Positions 9,635 through 18,039 are shown, numbered from the stretch's first letter. The stretch is DNA of 64,000 nt from Pricia antarctica (GCA_011050085.1 DRGL01000014.1:62001-126000); one strand, 5' to 3'. The notes: generated from the letters alone by a model not told the origin. Translations and numbers: made by a program.

Positions 9635-10081
9635 ATGAAAATCAACTGGGGAACAGGTATCGTCATCGCATTCGTGGCCTTTATCGGCTTTATCCTATTT
9701 TTTGTCTTCCGTATGAGTACGGACTATCGTGCCAACCACGACTTGGTTACCGAAGAGTATTACAAGGCAACCTTGGAATATCAAGAAGAAATCGATGCCG
9801 AGAACAATGCAAAAAACAATGCGGTGCGACTTCAGATGAGAAAAACATCAGAGGGTTTGGAGGTGGAGTTTCCACAACATCTAAATATTGAAAAAATAAC
9901 AGGAACAGTGTCCCTTTACAGGCCGTCCAATAAACACTTGGATTTTGACTTACCCATTAGTCTGTCCAATGCACATTTGCTCATACCTGACAAACGTTTG
10001 TTGGATGGCCGCTGGGACATTAAAGTTTTTTGGGAATACGAGGGAGAGGCCTATTTGCATAAGGAAAGTGTTACCTACTGA
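9635..10081 (+). CDS. ccoH: FixH-family protein of cbb3 assembly (CcoH)
   Basis: A 148-residue protein with one N-terminal TM helix (GIVIAFVAFIGFILFFVF) and the family signature of a Tyr-rich segment (EEYYKATLEYQEEIDA), followed by a beta-rich periplasmic domain. CcoH/FixH interacts with the oxidase and CcoI-dependent copper insertion. It sits 46 bp after ccoG, in the expected order GH. Confidence 0.9.
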   Translation: MKINWGTGIVIAFVAFIGFILFFVFRMSTDYRANHDLVTEEYYKATLEYQEEIDAENNAKNNAVRLQMRKTSEGLEVEFPQHLNIEKITGTVSLYRPSNKHLDFDLPISLSNAHLLIPDKRLLDGRWDIKVFWEYEGEAYLHKESVTY

Positions 10082-10113
10082 AAAGAGAAACAAGATACAA
10101 GAGCCAAGAATCA

Positions 10114-10190
10114 AGACGTCATTGCGAGGAGTGTCTAGAAAGTTTCAAATTGAACAGAATGGTTATCACTACGTCACAATCCGTTGAAAC
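10114..10190. repeat. Possible degenerate interspersed repeat
   Basis: The stretch begins GACGTCATTGCGAGGAGTG and continues to CACAATCCGTTG. It resembles the ends of short palindromic repeats (GTCATTGCGAGGAG... / ...CTCCTCGCAATGAC) common between genes of many environmental bacteria. A related segment may form the tail of ccoS. This is recognised by eye only. Confidence 0.35.
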
Positions 10191-10243
10191 CTTGAACGAA
10201 ATTTAAACAGATTCCTTCCTATGAGGGAATGACAATAGATTAA

Positions 10244-10963
10244 ATGTTATTATCCGCCATCATACTGGGTTTAATGGGAAGCCTCCACTGCGTGGGTATG
10301 TGCGGGCCGATCGCGTTTATGCTTCCGGTGGATAGAACGAACGATTTCAAAAAATTCGGACAGATATTTCTATATCATTTCGGCCGTCTCATGGCCTATG
10401 GGATTATCGGTCTGGTATTCGGTCTCCTCGGAAAAGGATTGTATGTCTTCGGGATGCAGCAAAAACTGTCCATCGCCATCGGAGCTTTGATGATTGTGGT
10501 CGTGTTGATTCCCCTCAGAACCTTTAACAGATATAATCTCTCAAAACCAGTCTATAAGATTATTTCAAAGGTCAAAAACCGCTTGGGTCACGAATTGAAA
10601 AAGAAATCCCCGGATACCTTTTTGACCATCGGCCTTTTGAACGGATTTCTTCCGTGCGGACTCGTTTATATGGCACTTTTCGGTGCCATCGCCATGGGCA
10701 ATGCCGCCCAAGGCAGCTTGTATATGATATTGTTCGGTGCCGGCACCATCCCGTTGATGACCACCGCCATTTATTTTAGCGGCTTTTTAAAAGGCGGCTT
10801 TCGCCAAAAAGTACGGAAACTCATTCCCATTTTTATGGTTTTGGTCGGTGCCCTCTTTATTCTCAGGGGATTGGGCCTGGGCATCCCTTACGTCTCGCCC
10901 AAACCGGTCGTTGAACTGGCGGCTTCCGATACGATGGAATGCCATGATCCACAACAGAAGTGA
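10244..10963 (+). CDS. TauE/SafE (UreH-domain) family membrane protein of the cbb3 cluster
   Basis: A 239-residue, six-TM membrane protein of the sulfite-exporter-like/UreH-domain family that regularly accompanies cbb3 genes in Bacteroidota. The first helix carries a C-x3-C metal or thiol motif (SLHCVGMCGP), and a second Cys-Gly-Leu is found in the middle helix (NGFLPCGLVYMALFG). Proteins of this group are implicated in heavy-metal handling or cytochrome assembly; copper delivery is plausible but not shown. The next gene starts at a GTG that overlaps this stop. Confidence 0.85.
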   Translation: MLLSAIILGLMGSLHCVGMCGPIAFMLPVDRTNDFKKFGQIFLYHFGRLMAYGIIGLVFGLLGKGLYVFGMQQKLSIAIGALMIVVVLIPLRTFNRYNLSKPVYKIISKVKNRLGHELKKKSPDTFLTIGLLNGFLPCGLVYMALFGAIAMGNAAQGSLYMILFGAGTIPLMTTAIYFSGFLKGGFRQKVRKLIPIFMVLVGALFILRGLGLGIPYVSPKPVVELAASDTMECHDPQQK

Positions 10964-11451
10964 AAGTGCTGCCCAATGATATCGTCCTTCGCCCCAGATT
11001 CCAGCTGGATATCCCGGGCCGGAAGGACTACGTTCTTGAAGCTTTCGAAAAATCCCAAAGAAAACCGTTTCTCGTAAAACAGATCGATGAGCATGTTTTT
11101 ATCAAGTTCAACGCCGAACAAAACCATTTCTGGTCGCCCCAACTGCATCTCGAAATCGAGGAGATCGACGCAAAGAACAGCAAACTCTATGGGGTGTTCG
11201 GTCCCAATCCCACTTTGTGGACGTTCTTTATGTTTCTACACTTCGGTGTGGCCACCGTTTTTATTATTCTGGGGATATGGGCCTACTCCAGCGTATCGTT
11301 GAACCGGCCCTACGGCCTGCAACTAGGTTTTATGGCGTTTACCGTTGTATTGTGGTTTATCCTCTACGCCTTCGGCAGGGCCGGAAAACACAAAGGTAAA
11401 CCACAGATGCGCGAGCTGTACCGGTTTATGATGGAGACGTTAAACGACTGA
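10960..11451 (+). CDS. Conserved membrane protein at end of cbb3 cluster
   Basis: A 163-residue protein with a GTG start overlapping the preceding stop (GTGA). The N-terminal 80 residues are a soluble beta-rich domain; two TM helices follow (about 88-110 and 118-137) with a basic C-terminal tail. I do not recognise a named family. Tight coupling to the UreH-like gene suggests a linked role in oxidase assembly or membrane housekeeping. Confidence 0.75.
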   Translation: MKVLPNDIVLRPRFQLDIPGRKDYVLEAFEKSQRKPFLVKQIDEHVFIKFNAEQNHFWSPQLHLEIEEIDAKNSKLYGVFGPNPTLWTFFMFLHFGVATVFIILGIWAYSSVSLNRPYGLQLGFMAFTVVLWFILYAFGRAGKHKGKPQMRELYRFMMETLND

Positions 11452-11490
11452 ATCCCGATCCTAGGGATGTTATATTCTTGGGTAAGATTA

Positions 11491-11502
11491 TGACGTTTAT
11501 CA
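11491..11502 (+). promoter_or_regulatory. FNR-like site and promoter of CoA-transferase/haemoglobin pair
   Basis: TGACGTTTATCA followed after 23 bp by GATATTTG (11526-11533), a -7 element with one mismatch at the first base. The start codon is at 11554. Confidence 0.75.
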
Positions 11503-11553
11503 TGTTTTAAAAGGGGCATCCTCCCGATATTTGCACCCTCAAAATAAATACAA

Positions 11554-12825
11554 ATGAAGACAGTTTCCGCGGCCGAGGCCGCTTCTTTAATAAAATCCGG
11601 CGATCGTGTTTTTCTGCAAGGGGCCGCCATGACACCGAACACCCTGATCGATGCCCTGTGCGAACGACACGACGCACTTGAAAACATCGAAATCATCTCG
11701 ATACATACCGAGGGCGAGGCTAAATATACTCTGGCACCGTATGACAAAACCTTTAGAATAAATAGTTGTTTTGTCGGAGGTAACGTGAGGAAATCGGTCA
11801 ATTCGTTCTCGGGCGATTATATCCCCATTTTTCTGAGCGAGATCCATTTGCTCTTTCGGCGCGGCATCCTTCCGTTGGATGTGGCCATCGTACAGGTATC
11901 CCCTCCCGACCGGCACGGATATTGCTCGTTGGGTGTTTCCGTAGATGTGGCACTTCCCGCCATCCAAACGGCGAAGAAAGTCATTGCACAGGTCAATCCC
12001 CAAGTACCACGAACGCACGGCGATGGCATCATCCATATAAAGAATATACACTGCGCCGTTGAAGTGGATGCGCCAATTCATTTGCATAACGTTACACCTA
12101 TCTCCGATGTAGAACAAAAAATCGGCAAACATGTGGCCGGACTTATCGAGAATGGTGCCACCTTGCAGATGGGCATCGGCAATATTCCGAATGCCGTTCT
12201 AAGCAATCTTGGAAACCACAAACGCCTCGGCATCCATACCGAAATGTTCTCGGACGGTGTTTTGCCATTAATAGAACAAGGCGTGGTTACAGGAGAGGAC
12301 AAAGAAGTAAAAACGGGGAAAATCGTAACCTGTTTTGCCGTAGGCTCCCAAAAACTCTATGATTTTGTCGACGATAATCCACTAGTGCATTTCAAGGAAG
12401 CGGGCTATACCAACGATACGGCCATTATTCGTAAAAATCCGAAAGTGACCGCTATCAACAGTGCCATCGAGATCGATCTGACGGGGCAGGTCTGTGCCGA
12501 TACCATTGGGCCGCGGCAGTATTCAGGTGTGGGCGGGCAGATGGATTTTATCCGTGGCGCATCGTTATCGCAAGGCGGAAAACCGATTTTTGCCATGCCA
12601 TCGGTAACTGCAAAAGGAATATCGAAGATTACGCCGTATCTCCGGCAAGGTGCGGGAGTTACGACAACACGCGCTCACGTCCACTATATCGCCACGGAGT
12701 ATGGCGTGGTGGATCTGTTCGGGAAGAATTTAAAGGAAAGGGCAAAGGCACTGATTTCGATCGCACATCCCAACCATCGGGAAGGATTGGAAAAAGCGGC
12801 CCATGAACGGTTTACGAATACATGA
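11554..12825 (+). CDS. Acetyl-CoA hydrolase/transferase family CoA-transferase
   Basis: A 423-residue cytoplasmic enzyme of the class I CoA-transferase group (acetyl-CoA hydrolase / 4-hydroxybutyrate CoA-transferase). It has an N-terminal domain (HGYCSLGVSVD region, about 120) and a C-terminal domain with the loops GIGNIPNAV (about 208), EIDLTGQVCADTIG (about 306) and GVGGQMDF (about 325). It would move CoA between acetate and succinate or a similar acid, a common ATP-saving step in fermentation. It is translationally coupled to the haemoglobin gene (ATGA overlap) and lies behind an FNR-like site, which fits use at low oxygen. Exact substrate unknown. Confidence 0.88.
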   Translation: MKTVSAAEAASLIKSGDRVFLQGAAMTPNTLIDALCERHDALENIEIISIHTEGEAKYTLAPYDKTFRINSCFVGGNVRKSVNSFSGDYIPIFLSEIHLLFRRGILPLDVAIVQVSPPDRHGYCSLGVSVDVALPAIQTAKKVIAQVNPQVPRTHGDGIIHIKNIHCAVEVDAPIHLHNVTPISDVEQKIGKHVAGLIENGATLQMGIGNIPNAVLSNLGNHKRLGIHTEMFSDGVLPLIEQGVVTGEDKEVKTGKIVTCFAVGSQKLYDFVDDNPLVHFKEAGYTNDTAIIRKNPKVTAINSAIEIDLTGQVCADTIGPRQYSGVGGQMDFIRGASLSQGGKPIFAMPSVTAKGISKITPYLRQGAGVTTTRAHVHYIATEYGVVDLFGKNLKERAKALISIAHPNHREGLEKAAHERFTNT

Positions 12826-13214
12826 TGGAGAAAAAGGAATTAAAAAATAGGGAAGATGTCAGTCTTTTGATCCATACTTTCTATGGTAAAATCCGGAAGC
12901 ATGACATTCTAGGCCCTATCTTCAACAAAATCATAACCGATTGGGAAAGCCATCTGGAATTGCTTACCGATTTTTGGGAAACCCAACTTTTCCTAAAACG
13001 CAAATACTTTGGCAACCCCGTAACTGCACATCTGGAAGTCGATGAGAAAACGGGCCATTCGATAACCTCCGAACATTTTGGGCTATGGCTCAACGAATGG
13101 TTCGCGACCATCGATGAACTCTTCGAGGGCGAAACGGCCTGGATTGCCAAGAACCGAGCCCAGAAAATGTCGACCATGCTGTTCATGCAGATCTATCGGC
13201 ACAGAAATCAGTAA
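12822..13214 (+). CDS. Group III truncated haemoglobin
   Basis: A 130-residue 2-on-2 globin. It contains PIFNKII, a WETQLF helix with the B/E-helix aromatic pattern, and the conserved HFGLWLNEWF segment with the likely proximal histidine upstream. Group III truncated haemoglobins bind O2 and NO and are linked to microaerobic growth or NO detoxification. The start overlaps the CoA-transferase stop, so the two are co-expressed from the FNR-like promoter. Next to it lie the Rrf2 and ric genes of NO/Fe-S stress. Confidence 0.9.
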   Translation: MMEKKELKNREDVSLLIHTFYGKIRKHDILGPIFNKIITDWESHLELLTDFWETQLFLKRKYFGNPVTAHLEVDEKTGHSITSEHFGLWLNEWFATIDELFEGETAWIAKNRAQKMSTMLFMQIYRHRNQ

Positions 13215-13249
13215 AATTCATCCTATGACTTTTCCCGGAAAATTAACTC

Positions 13250-13263
13250 GGATATTTTTGTCC
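13250..13263 (+). promoter_or_regulatory. Rrf2-type operator over the promoter of the rrf2 gene
   Basis: GGATATTTTTGTCC, an imperfect 14-bp inverted repeat matching the form of GGACAAAATTGTCC at 13767-13780. It covers the likely -33 TTG (13258-13260); 19 bp later is a perfect -7 element TACTTTTG (13280-13287), then ATG 13313. A repressor bound here would block this promoter, consistent with autorepression. Confidence 0.7.
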
Positions 13264-13312
13264 GAATTAAAAGATTTTGTACTTTTGGGTTCAATTATAA
13301 ATCATAGCTGCA

Positions 13313-13747
13313 ATGTTTTCGAAGGCATGTGAATACGGTATCAGGGCTTCTACCTATATTGCTTCGCAATCGCTTCGGAACAGAAGGGTCAGCCTCAAGG
13401 AAATCGCGGAAGAAATCGATTCGCCGATTGCTTTCACGGCCAAGATACTGCAACAGCTGTCCAGAAATCGAATCGTTGATTCCGTAAAAGGGTCCGCGGG
13501 AGGGTTCCAAATAGAAAATAAACAAATCGAAAAGATAAAACTCAGTGAAATTGTGTACGCCATTGACGGCAACGAGGTATCAATGGGCTGCGGACTTGGA
13601 CTCAAAAAATGTAACTCTAATAAACCCTGTCCCGTTCACGACAAATTCGTAAAGATCAGGGACGAACTAAAAATGATGTTAGAAAATACCAGCCTCTATG
13701 AAATGACCGAGGGTCTTGAAGTAGGGCTAACCTATTTGAAACGATAA
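13313..13747 (+). CDS. Rrf2 family transcriptional regulator, IscR/NsrR-like
   Basis: A 144-residue winged-helix regulator. The N-terminal helix-turn-helix (about 5-60) ends in the wing SAGGFQI, and three cysteines (C-x7-C-x5-C pattern in CGLGLKKCNSNKPC, about 98-112) are placed like the [Fe-S] ligands of NsrR and IscR. Such proteins sense NO or Fe-S status and repress repair genes. Two matching palindromes, one at its own promoter and one before ric, define a likely two-target circuit. Confidence 0.9.
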   Translation: MFSKACEYGIRASTYIASQSLRNRRVSLKEIAEEIDSPIAFTAKILQQLSRNRIVDSVKGSAGGFQIENKQIEKIKLSEIVYAIDGNEVSMGCGLGLKKCNSNKPCPVHDKFVKIRDELKMMLENTSLYEMTEGLEVGLTYLKR

Positions 13748-13766
13748 AAAAATTTAACATTAAATA

Positions 13767-13780
13767 GGACAAAATTGTCC
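13767..13780 (+). promoter_or_regulatory. Perfect 14-bp palindrome before ric, likely Rrf2 operator
   Basis: GGACAAAATTGTCC is fully self-complementary and ends 18 bp before the ric start at 13799. It shares the GGA-N8-TCC form and the TTGTCC half with the palindrome at the rrf2 promoter. Confidence 0.7.
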
Positions 13781-13798
13781 GATATAAATTTTCAAACG

Positions 13799-14527
13799 AT
13801 GGAAAAAACTATGGAACGAACAATAGGGAAAATGGTCGCCGATGACTACCGTACCGCACAGGTTTTCAAGAACCATAAAATCGATTTTTGCTGTAAGGGA
13901 AACCGTGGCATTCAAGAAGTCGCCAAAGAGAAAAATTTAAATGTCGATGAACTGATAAGGGAATTGGACGAGGTACAACGGCCGCACGATAGCGATAACA
14001 CCGATTTTAAAACGTGGCCGTTAGACCTACTTGCGGATTATATTGAAAAAAAGCACCATCGGTATGTTGAGAGCCAAATCCCGGTCTTGAACCAATATTT
14101 GGCAAAACTCTGCCGGGTGCACGGCGAACGCCACCCGGAACTCTTGGAGGTTACGGAACATTTTACCAAATCCGCGGGCGAACTGGCCATGCACATGAAA
14201 AAGGAAGAACTCGTGCTATTTCCATGGGTCCGTAAGATGGTCAAAGCGCAACGGGAAAACGAAATCCTTGGCAATCCCCGTTTCGGAACGGTCCAGAATC
14301 CGATACGAACGATGATGCAGGAACATGACAACGAAGGGGAACGATTTCGGCAAATAGCTGCACTTAGCAATGACTATACATTCTGGTCTGCGGATGGCCT
14401 TTCTGAAACAAATGTAAAAGTATTCCTTAAAACTCTATCTCAAAAAACAGGCTGCTGCTTTCGTTTTCTTCGGAAACGGTCTCGCCTTTTAGAACCTCAT
14501 CGTCGGCGTTCATCAGTTTTAGGTTGA
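13799..14527 (+). pseudogene. ric: Iron-sulfur cluster repair di-iron protein RIC, 3'-truncated
   Basis: RIC/YtfE/ScdA repairs Fe-S clusters damaged by NO or oxidants through a di-iron centre. The N-terminal ScdA domain is intact (DYRTAQVFKNHKIDFCCKGN, about 15-34), and the haemerythrin-like part has H-x-Y and MQEHDNEGERF (about 165). The expected final helix with the H-x-H-x2-E iron ligands is missing. After about codon 215 the frame runs into the antisense of the neighbouring lipoprotein gene and reads an Arg-rich tail with no family resemblance. The two genes overlap by about 100 bp tail to tail. An in-frame TTG at 13775 lies inside the operator and was not used as the start. Confidence 0.75.
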
Positions 14528-15281
14528 TTTTCCAATAACCGGTCATGGTCAGGGAGAGTTTTCCCTTGTACGCTTTTGAGGCGGCATCATAGTTCAAATC
14601 TTCGTTATTGGGCGAGCTGTGGTTGCCCATGCCAGGCATTCTTGGATCGATGGTTACTTTATAATCCTCTACAATAGGAAAGGTCATCATATCTTCCATT
14701 TTAAAAAGTACCGCTGAAAAATCGTTGACCTTGACCTCGGGATCCATCGGCATCATGGCGAGAATGTAACGGGTATCATCGCTGCCCATAAAGCTATTGA
14801 CCTTTTTCTTGCCATCGACCGGTGCAGTAACCTCGATCCGTTCGGTCGCGTTGTAGGCCTGGCCATCGATGGTATAGTCGAATGTGAGTTCCCAATACTC
14901 ATCGGCATTTCCGGGCATCTGAAAAATACTGTATCCTTTATATACGGATACGTTTTCGGTTTTTGACACTTCCGATTTCGGACAGGAATGCATCATTTCG
15001 GTCATGTGCATGACCGGCATCCAAGAAATATCGGCATCGGAAACATAGCTGTCCGCCGCTTCATCCTTGATACGGATAAACAATTCATTATACCCGATCG
15101 TAAATTGATCTTGATCGGAATATACTTCGAGACTGTGGCTGTTGGCCTTCAACGTCGTTAACATATTGTAATCCGCCAACGGGTTCTCTTCGACAACGAT
15201 CGGGTCATCATTGTCCTTGGTACATGAAGTGAATGTTACCGATAAAATAAGTGCTGCGAGTGATAATTTTATTGTTTTCAT
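14427..15281 (-). CDS. Met/His-rich lipoprotein of the copper-uptake operon
   Basis: A 284-residue predicted lipoprotein: signal peptide with lipobox TSC (Cys20), then two repeated beta domains. Methionine-rich clusters (MPVMHMTEMMHSCP, MMPMDPE, MPGMGNHSSP) look like Cu(I) ligands. Start ATG 15281 (MKTIKLSLA) gives a proper signal peptide. It lies 58 bp after the OprC-like receptor on the same strand, so a periplasmic or surface copper-binding role fits. The exact family is not certain. Its 3' end overlaps the truncated ric frame. Confidence 0.78.
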   Translation of the reverse strand: MKTIKLSLAALILSVTFTSCTKDNDDPIVVEENPLADYNMLTTLKANSHSLEVYSDQDQFTIGYNELFIRIKDEAADSYVSDADISWMPVMHMTEMMHSCPKSEVSKTENVSVYKGYSIFQMPGNADEYWELTFDYTIDGQAYNATERIEVTAPVDGKKKVNSFMGSDDTRYILAMMPMDPEVKVNDFSAVLFKMEDMMTFPIVEDYKVTIDPRMPGMGNHSSPNNEDLNYDAASKAYKGKLSLTMTGYWKINLKLMNADDEVLKGETVSEENESSSLFFEIEF

Positions 15282-15339
15282 GATGTAATTAGATTTATTT
15301 TTCATTCCTGCAAAGGTGGGAATCTGTTTATTGTTTTAA

Positions 15340-17412
15340 TTAATTGATGGCATACGAAACGGTCATAAAAAAATTCCTTCCCATTCTTGGAATGTTCTTC
15401 CAGTCGGAATAGGTGGAATAGTACGCGTCGAATAGATTCTCTACGCCCAATTTTACGTACAGATCATCCGAACCGAACTTGAACTGTTTGCCCAAGGACA
15501 GCGAAAAGACCGTATATGCATCGGTCTCGTCTTCCCCGAAATCGGGATTGAAATTGACCTGCCTGCCCGCGCCCCGCATCGCCAACGAACCCGAAAAGGT
15601 CATGTGGACGTATTGCAGGTTCGAGCTATAGGCAAACGGACTTATGAACGGCAGGTTGCGCCCATCTTGGTCGGTACCGCGATGGTACGACACTACACCC
15701 GACCATTTAAGCTCTTTTAGGATTTTATATTCCGTGTCAAGCGAGACATTGTACAGATCGGCGTTTTCAAGGTTCCTGTAAATCTTGACCCCGTCGGCAC
15801 CGATGGTCATCACGCTCAAGGCCGGGTCGATTTCTCCAAGGATATAATCGGCCATACGGAAATAATTGCCTTCCAACCCAATACTGAACCTTTCTTTCTC
15901 CAAGGATATTTTTGCATTTCCTTCCAAGGATTTTTCGTTTTTTAGATCGGGATCACCGATGTAATCGTGGTTATCGAAACTGTTGAAAAGGTAAAATCCG
16001 AAACCTTCCGTTACGGATGGCGCACGATCGCCGTAGGACAGGCCGCCATTAAAATGCACTGCTTTCAAGTTCGTATGGTACTGCGCCGAAACACTTCTCA
16101 GGAATCGGGTCTGCCGCCGTGCCATTTCCGGATAGAAAATCCGCAGGCTGTTTAGTCCGAATTCATCGGCTATGTTGAAGTTCTGCACGGCCAATCTTGT
16201 GGACAGCTTTACCGAACTTTCCTTAATCTTGATGACGTCCTCGGCATAAAAACCGTTGTTGAGCGTGCGTACATCGGGCCACGTCAGCATGAACATCGTC
16301 CTTTCATAGGGATCGTTGGGATACATGGTCATTTCGGCAAGAGAAAGGTTATAGTACCCATCCAACTTCAGCAAAACTTGATGTTTTTCGTTTTTCCATT
16401 TTGCTTGGGAAAAATAGCCGAAGGTATCGCTCCATCCGGGCATATCCATCCGTATCGGCACATCGGGGCGTTGCGAATCGTCCATAATGTGGGTTACCTT
16501 ATTGGCGTAGAGTTTGGTTTCCCAATCCGTGAATCCTCCTAAAAAACCTTTCTGCAACCAGCTTACCGAGCCGATAAAGGCCTGTGCCAGAGAAACGTCC
16601 ATCGGCAAGGCGGGATACCCGACATCGCGGGCCTCATCGAAAATAAAACTGGCCGATAGTTTTCGGTCGTCGCCAAAGCTATAGCCCGCATTTGTAGAAA
16701 GGTTGTATTTCTCGAACTGCGAAAAAGGGACTTCCACTCCGCCACCGGCGGTATAATTTTCCGCATTTCTGTAAATGATGTCGGTATCGACATAAAAACG
16801 TTCATCGGAGTAATTGAGTTCGCCGCCGATAATCTGTGCGTTGTTGCCCGATTCGCCGCCCATTTCGAGCGACCCGACCCAGTCCGTCGGCCTGAAATTG
16901 CTTTTTTCGACCTTCAGATCAATGGATCCACCGATGGTACAGCCGTGCTCCGCACCCTGTTGACCGCTGCAAACGTGTGCCTCCGACAGGTTGCTAACAT
17001 CGACATACGAGGTTATGGGATCCATCTTATCGGTACAGGCACCGAAAATGCGCATGCCGTCGATAGTGATGGAAAGCCGTTCGGAAGACATATCGTTCAG
17101 AACGGGTTCCCAGGCATAGGCACCCCTTTTTATCATGTTGACCTTTTGGGAGGCTTCCAAATATTCGTCCAAGGTCGAGAGCGGTTTCGTATGCCCGTTG
17201 TGCTCCAAAGTCTCTTTGAAAGAGGAAATAACAATGACTTCCGACAAATTGATGGGCAGTACGGAATCTTGTCCGATGTCCACTTTTAGTTGTTGGGCAT
17301 CGCCATGTGTTGCGAAGAAGAATAGACCACACAGGATCCCGATATAGTAGGATACTCTTTTCGGCTCGGCCACCATCCTACGATGCGGCAGGCCCATTAT
17401 TTTAGTTTTCAT
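15340..17412 (-). CDS. TonB-dependent outer-membrane copper receptor, OprC/NosA type
   Basis: A 690-residue TonB-dependent receptor with N-terminal signal peptide, plug domain (about 70-175) and 22-strand barrel ending in aromatic residues. The plug segment GACTDKMDP contains C126-x3-M130, and a barrel segment has H308-x-M310; a CxxxM plus HxM pair is the copper site reported for OprC of Pseudomonas, with nearly the same separation. Proteins of this group import copper, or are needed to fill copper enzymes (NosA). In this genome the main client is likely cbb3 oxidase. It follows a small Cys-rich protein gene in the same operon. Confidence 0.88.
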   Translation of the reverse strand: MKTKIMGLPHRRMVAEPKRVSYYIGILCGLFFFATHGDAQQLKVDIGQDSVLPINLSEVIVISSFKETLEHNGHTKPLSTLDEYLEASQKVNMIKRGAYAWEPVLNDMSSERLSITIDGMRIFGACTDKMDPITSYVDVSNLSEAHVCSGQQGAEHGCTIGGSIDLKVEKSNFRPTDWVGSLEMGGESGNNAQIIGGELNYSDERFYVDTDIIYRNAENYTAGGGVEVPFSQFEKYNLSTNAGYSFGDDRKLSASFIFDEARDVGYPALPMDVSLAQAFIGSVSWLQKGFLGGFTDWETKLYANKVTHIMDDSQRPDVPIRMDMPGWSDTFGYFSQAKWKNEKHQVLLKLDGYYNLSLAEMTMYPNDPYERTMFMLTWPDVRTLNNGFYAEDVIKIKESSVKLSTRLAVQNFNIADEFGLNSLRIFYPEMARRQTRFLRSVSAQYHTNLKAVHFNGGLSYGDRAPSVTEGFGFYLFNSFDNHDYIGDPDLKNEKSLEGNAKISLEKERFSIGLEGNYFRMADYILGEIDPALSVMTIGADGVKIYRNLENADLYNVSLDTEYKILKELKWSGVVSYHRGTDQDGRNLPFISPFAYSSNLQYVHMTFSGSLAMRGAGRQVNFNPDFGEDETDAYTVFSLSLGKQFKFGSDDLYVKLGVENLFDAYYSTYSDWKNIPRMGRNFFMTVSYAIN

Positions 17413-17536
17413 CCGATTATGGTTTAACCTGATTCAAAAGTGTGAAGGGTACGGAAATCCTCTGGAAAATAGATTCCAGTGACTATCGGTACGTATGCGC
17501 CTATCCAATACACTTTCGGAAAGGCACATGGAGAAA

Positions 17537-17914
17537 TCAGGCCACTTCGGGCGGATGTGCAATATCGGAGGTCAATAGCGTCGGAATGAACGCTCGTGAA
17601 GTCTTGAAATTATCGGGCGCTTCGTCTTGGAAGTCGATCGGAACATCCATTGGATGCAAGGGTTCGAAAAAAACGATTTGCTGTATCTCGGTCTTGGAGC
17701 GGTTTTCGCCGAACGGATTTTTATCGCCCCGTTCCGATTCCTTGGCCAATTGTTTGGCTAGGTAACATTTGCCGTCGCAATGCATCGCGGGCCTGTCCTT
17801 GTTTTCGCAAAGCACGTTGACGATGTAATCGTAGTTCATCACATACTCCGCTATCGGCCAAAGGGGCCTGACCAGCATCAGCGTCGCAACAAAAAGGATT
17901 ACATAGCTTTTCAT
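17537..17914 (-). CDS. Small Cys/His-containing exported protein, first gene of copper operon
   Basis: A 125-residue protein with an N-terminal hydrophobic segment (signal or anchor). A conserved-looking metal motif follows: Cys36 and then MHCDGKC (His45, Cys46, Cys50). The C-terminal half is polar with several prolines. I do not recognise a named family; its place directly ahead of the OprC-like receptor suggests copper binding or regulation. It is the first gene after an FNR-like site at 17951. Confidence 0.7.
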   Translation of the reverse strand: MKSYVILFVATLMLVRPLWPIAEYVMNYDYIVNVLCENKDRPAMHCDGKCYLAKQLAKESERGDKNPFGENRSKTEIQQIVFFEPLHPMDVPIDFQDEAPDNFKTSRAFIPTLLTSDIAHPPEVA

Positions 17915-17950
17915 GGGGACAAATTTAGCGCAGTAAGCTATTGGAAAACA

Positions 17951-17962
17951 TGATTTTTATCA
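17951..17962 (-). promoter_or_regulatory. FNR-like site and promoter of the copper operon
   Basis: TGATTTTTATCA; leftwards 23 bp to TAAATTTG (17927-17920), six bases before the start codon at 17914. The message would have a very short leader. Confidence 0.78.
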
Positions 17963-17981
17963 GGTTCGGGAATTATTTAAA

Positions 17982-18009
17982 GAAAAAGGGAAGCTCTATC
18001 AACTTCCCT
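17982..18009 (-). terminator. Rho-independent terminator after hemN-usp
   Basis: On the minus strand AGGGAAG (18009-18003) pairs with CTTCCCT (17993-17987) across a 9-base loop and is followed by a T run. It lies about 30 bp after the usp stop. Confidence 0.7.
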
Positions 18010-18039
18010 CTCTCCCTTTCGAAAAAATGAAAAAAGCAA

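Noticed and set aside
13775-13798. TTG start eight codons upstream for ric
   Set aside because: It lies inside the perfect operator palindrome, and the following ATG gives the normal ScdA-type N-terminus.
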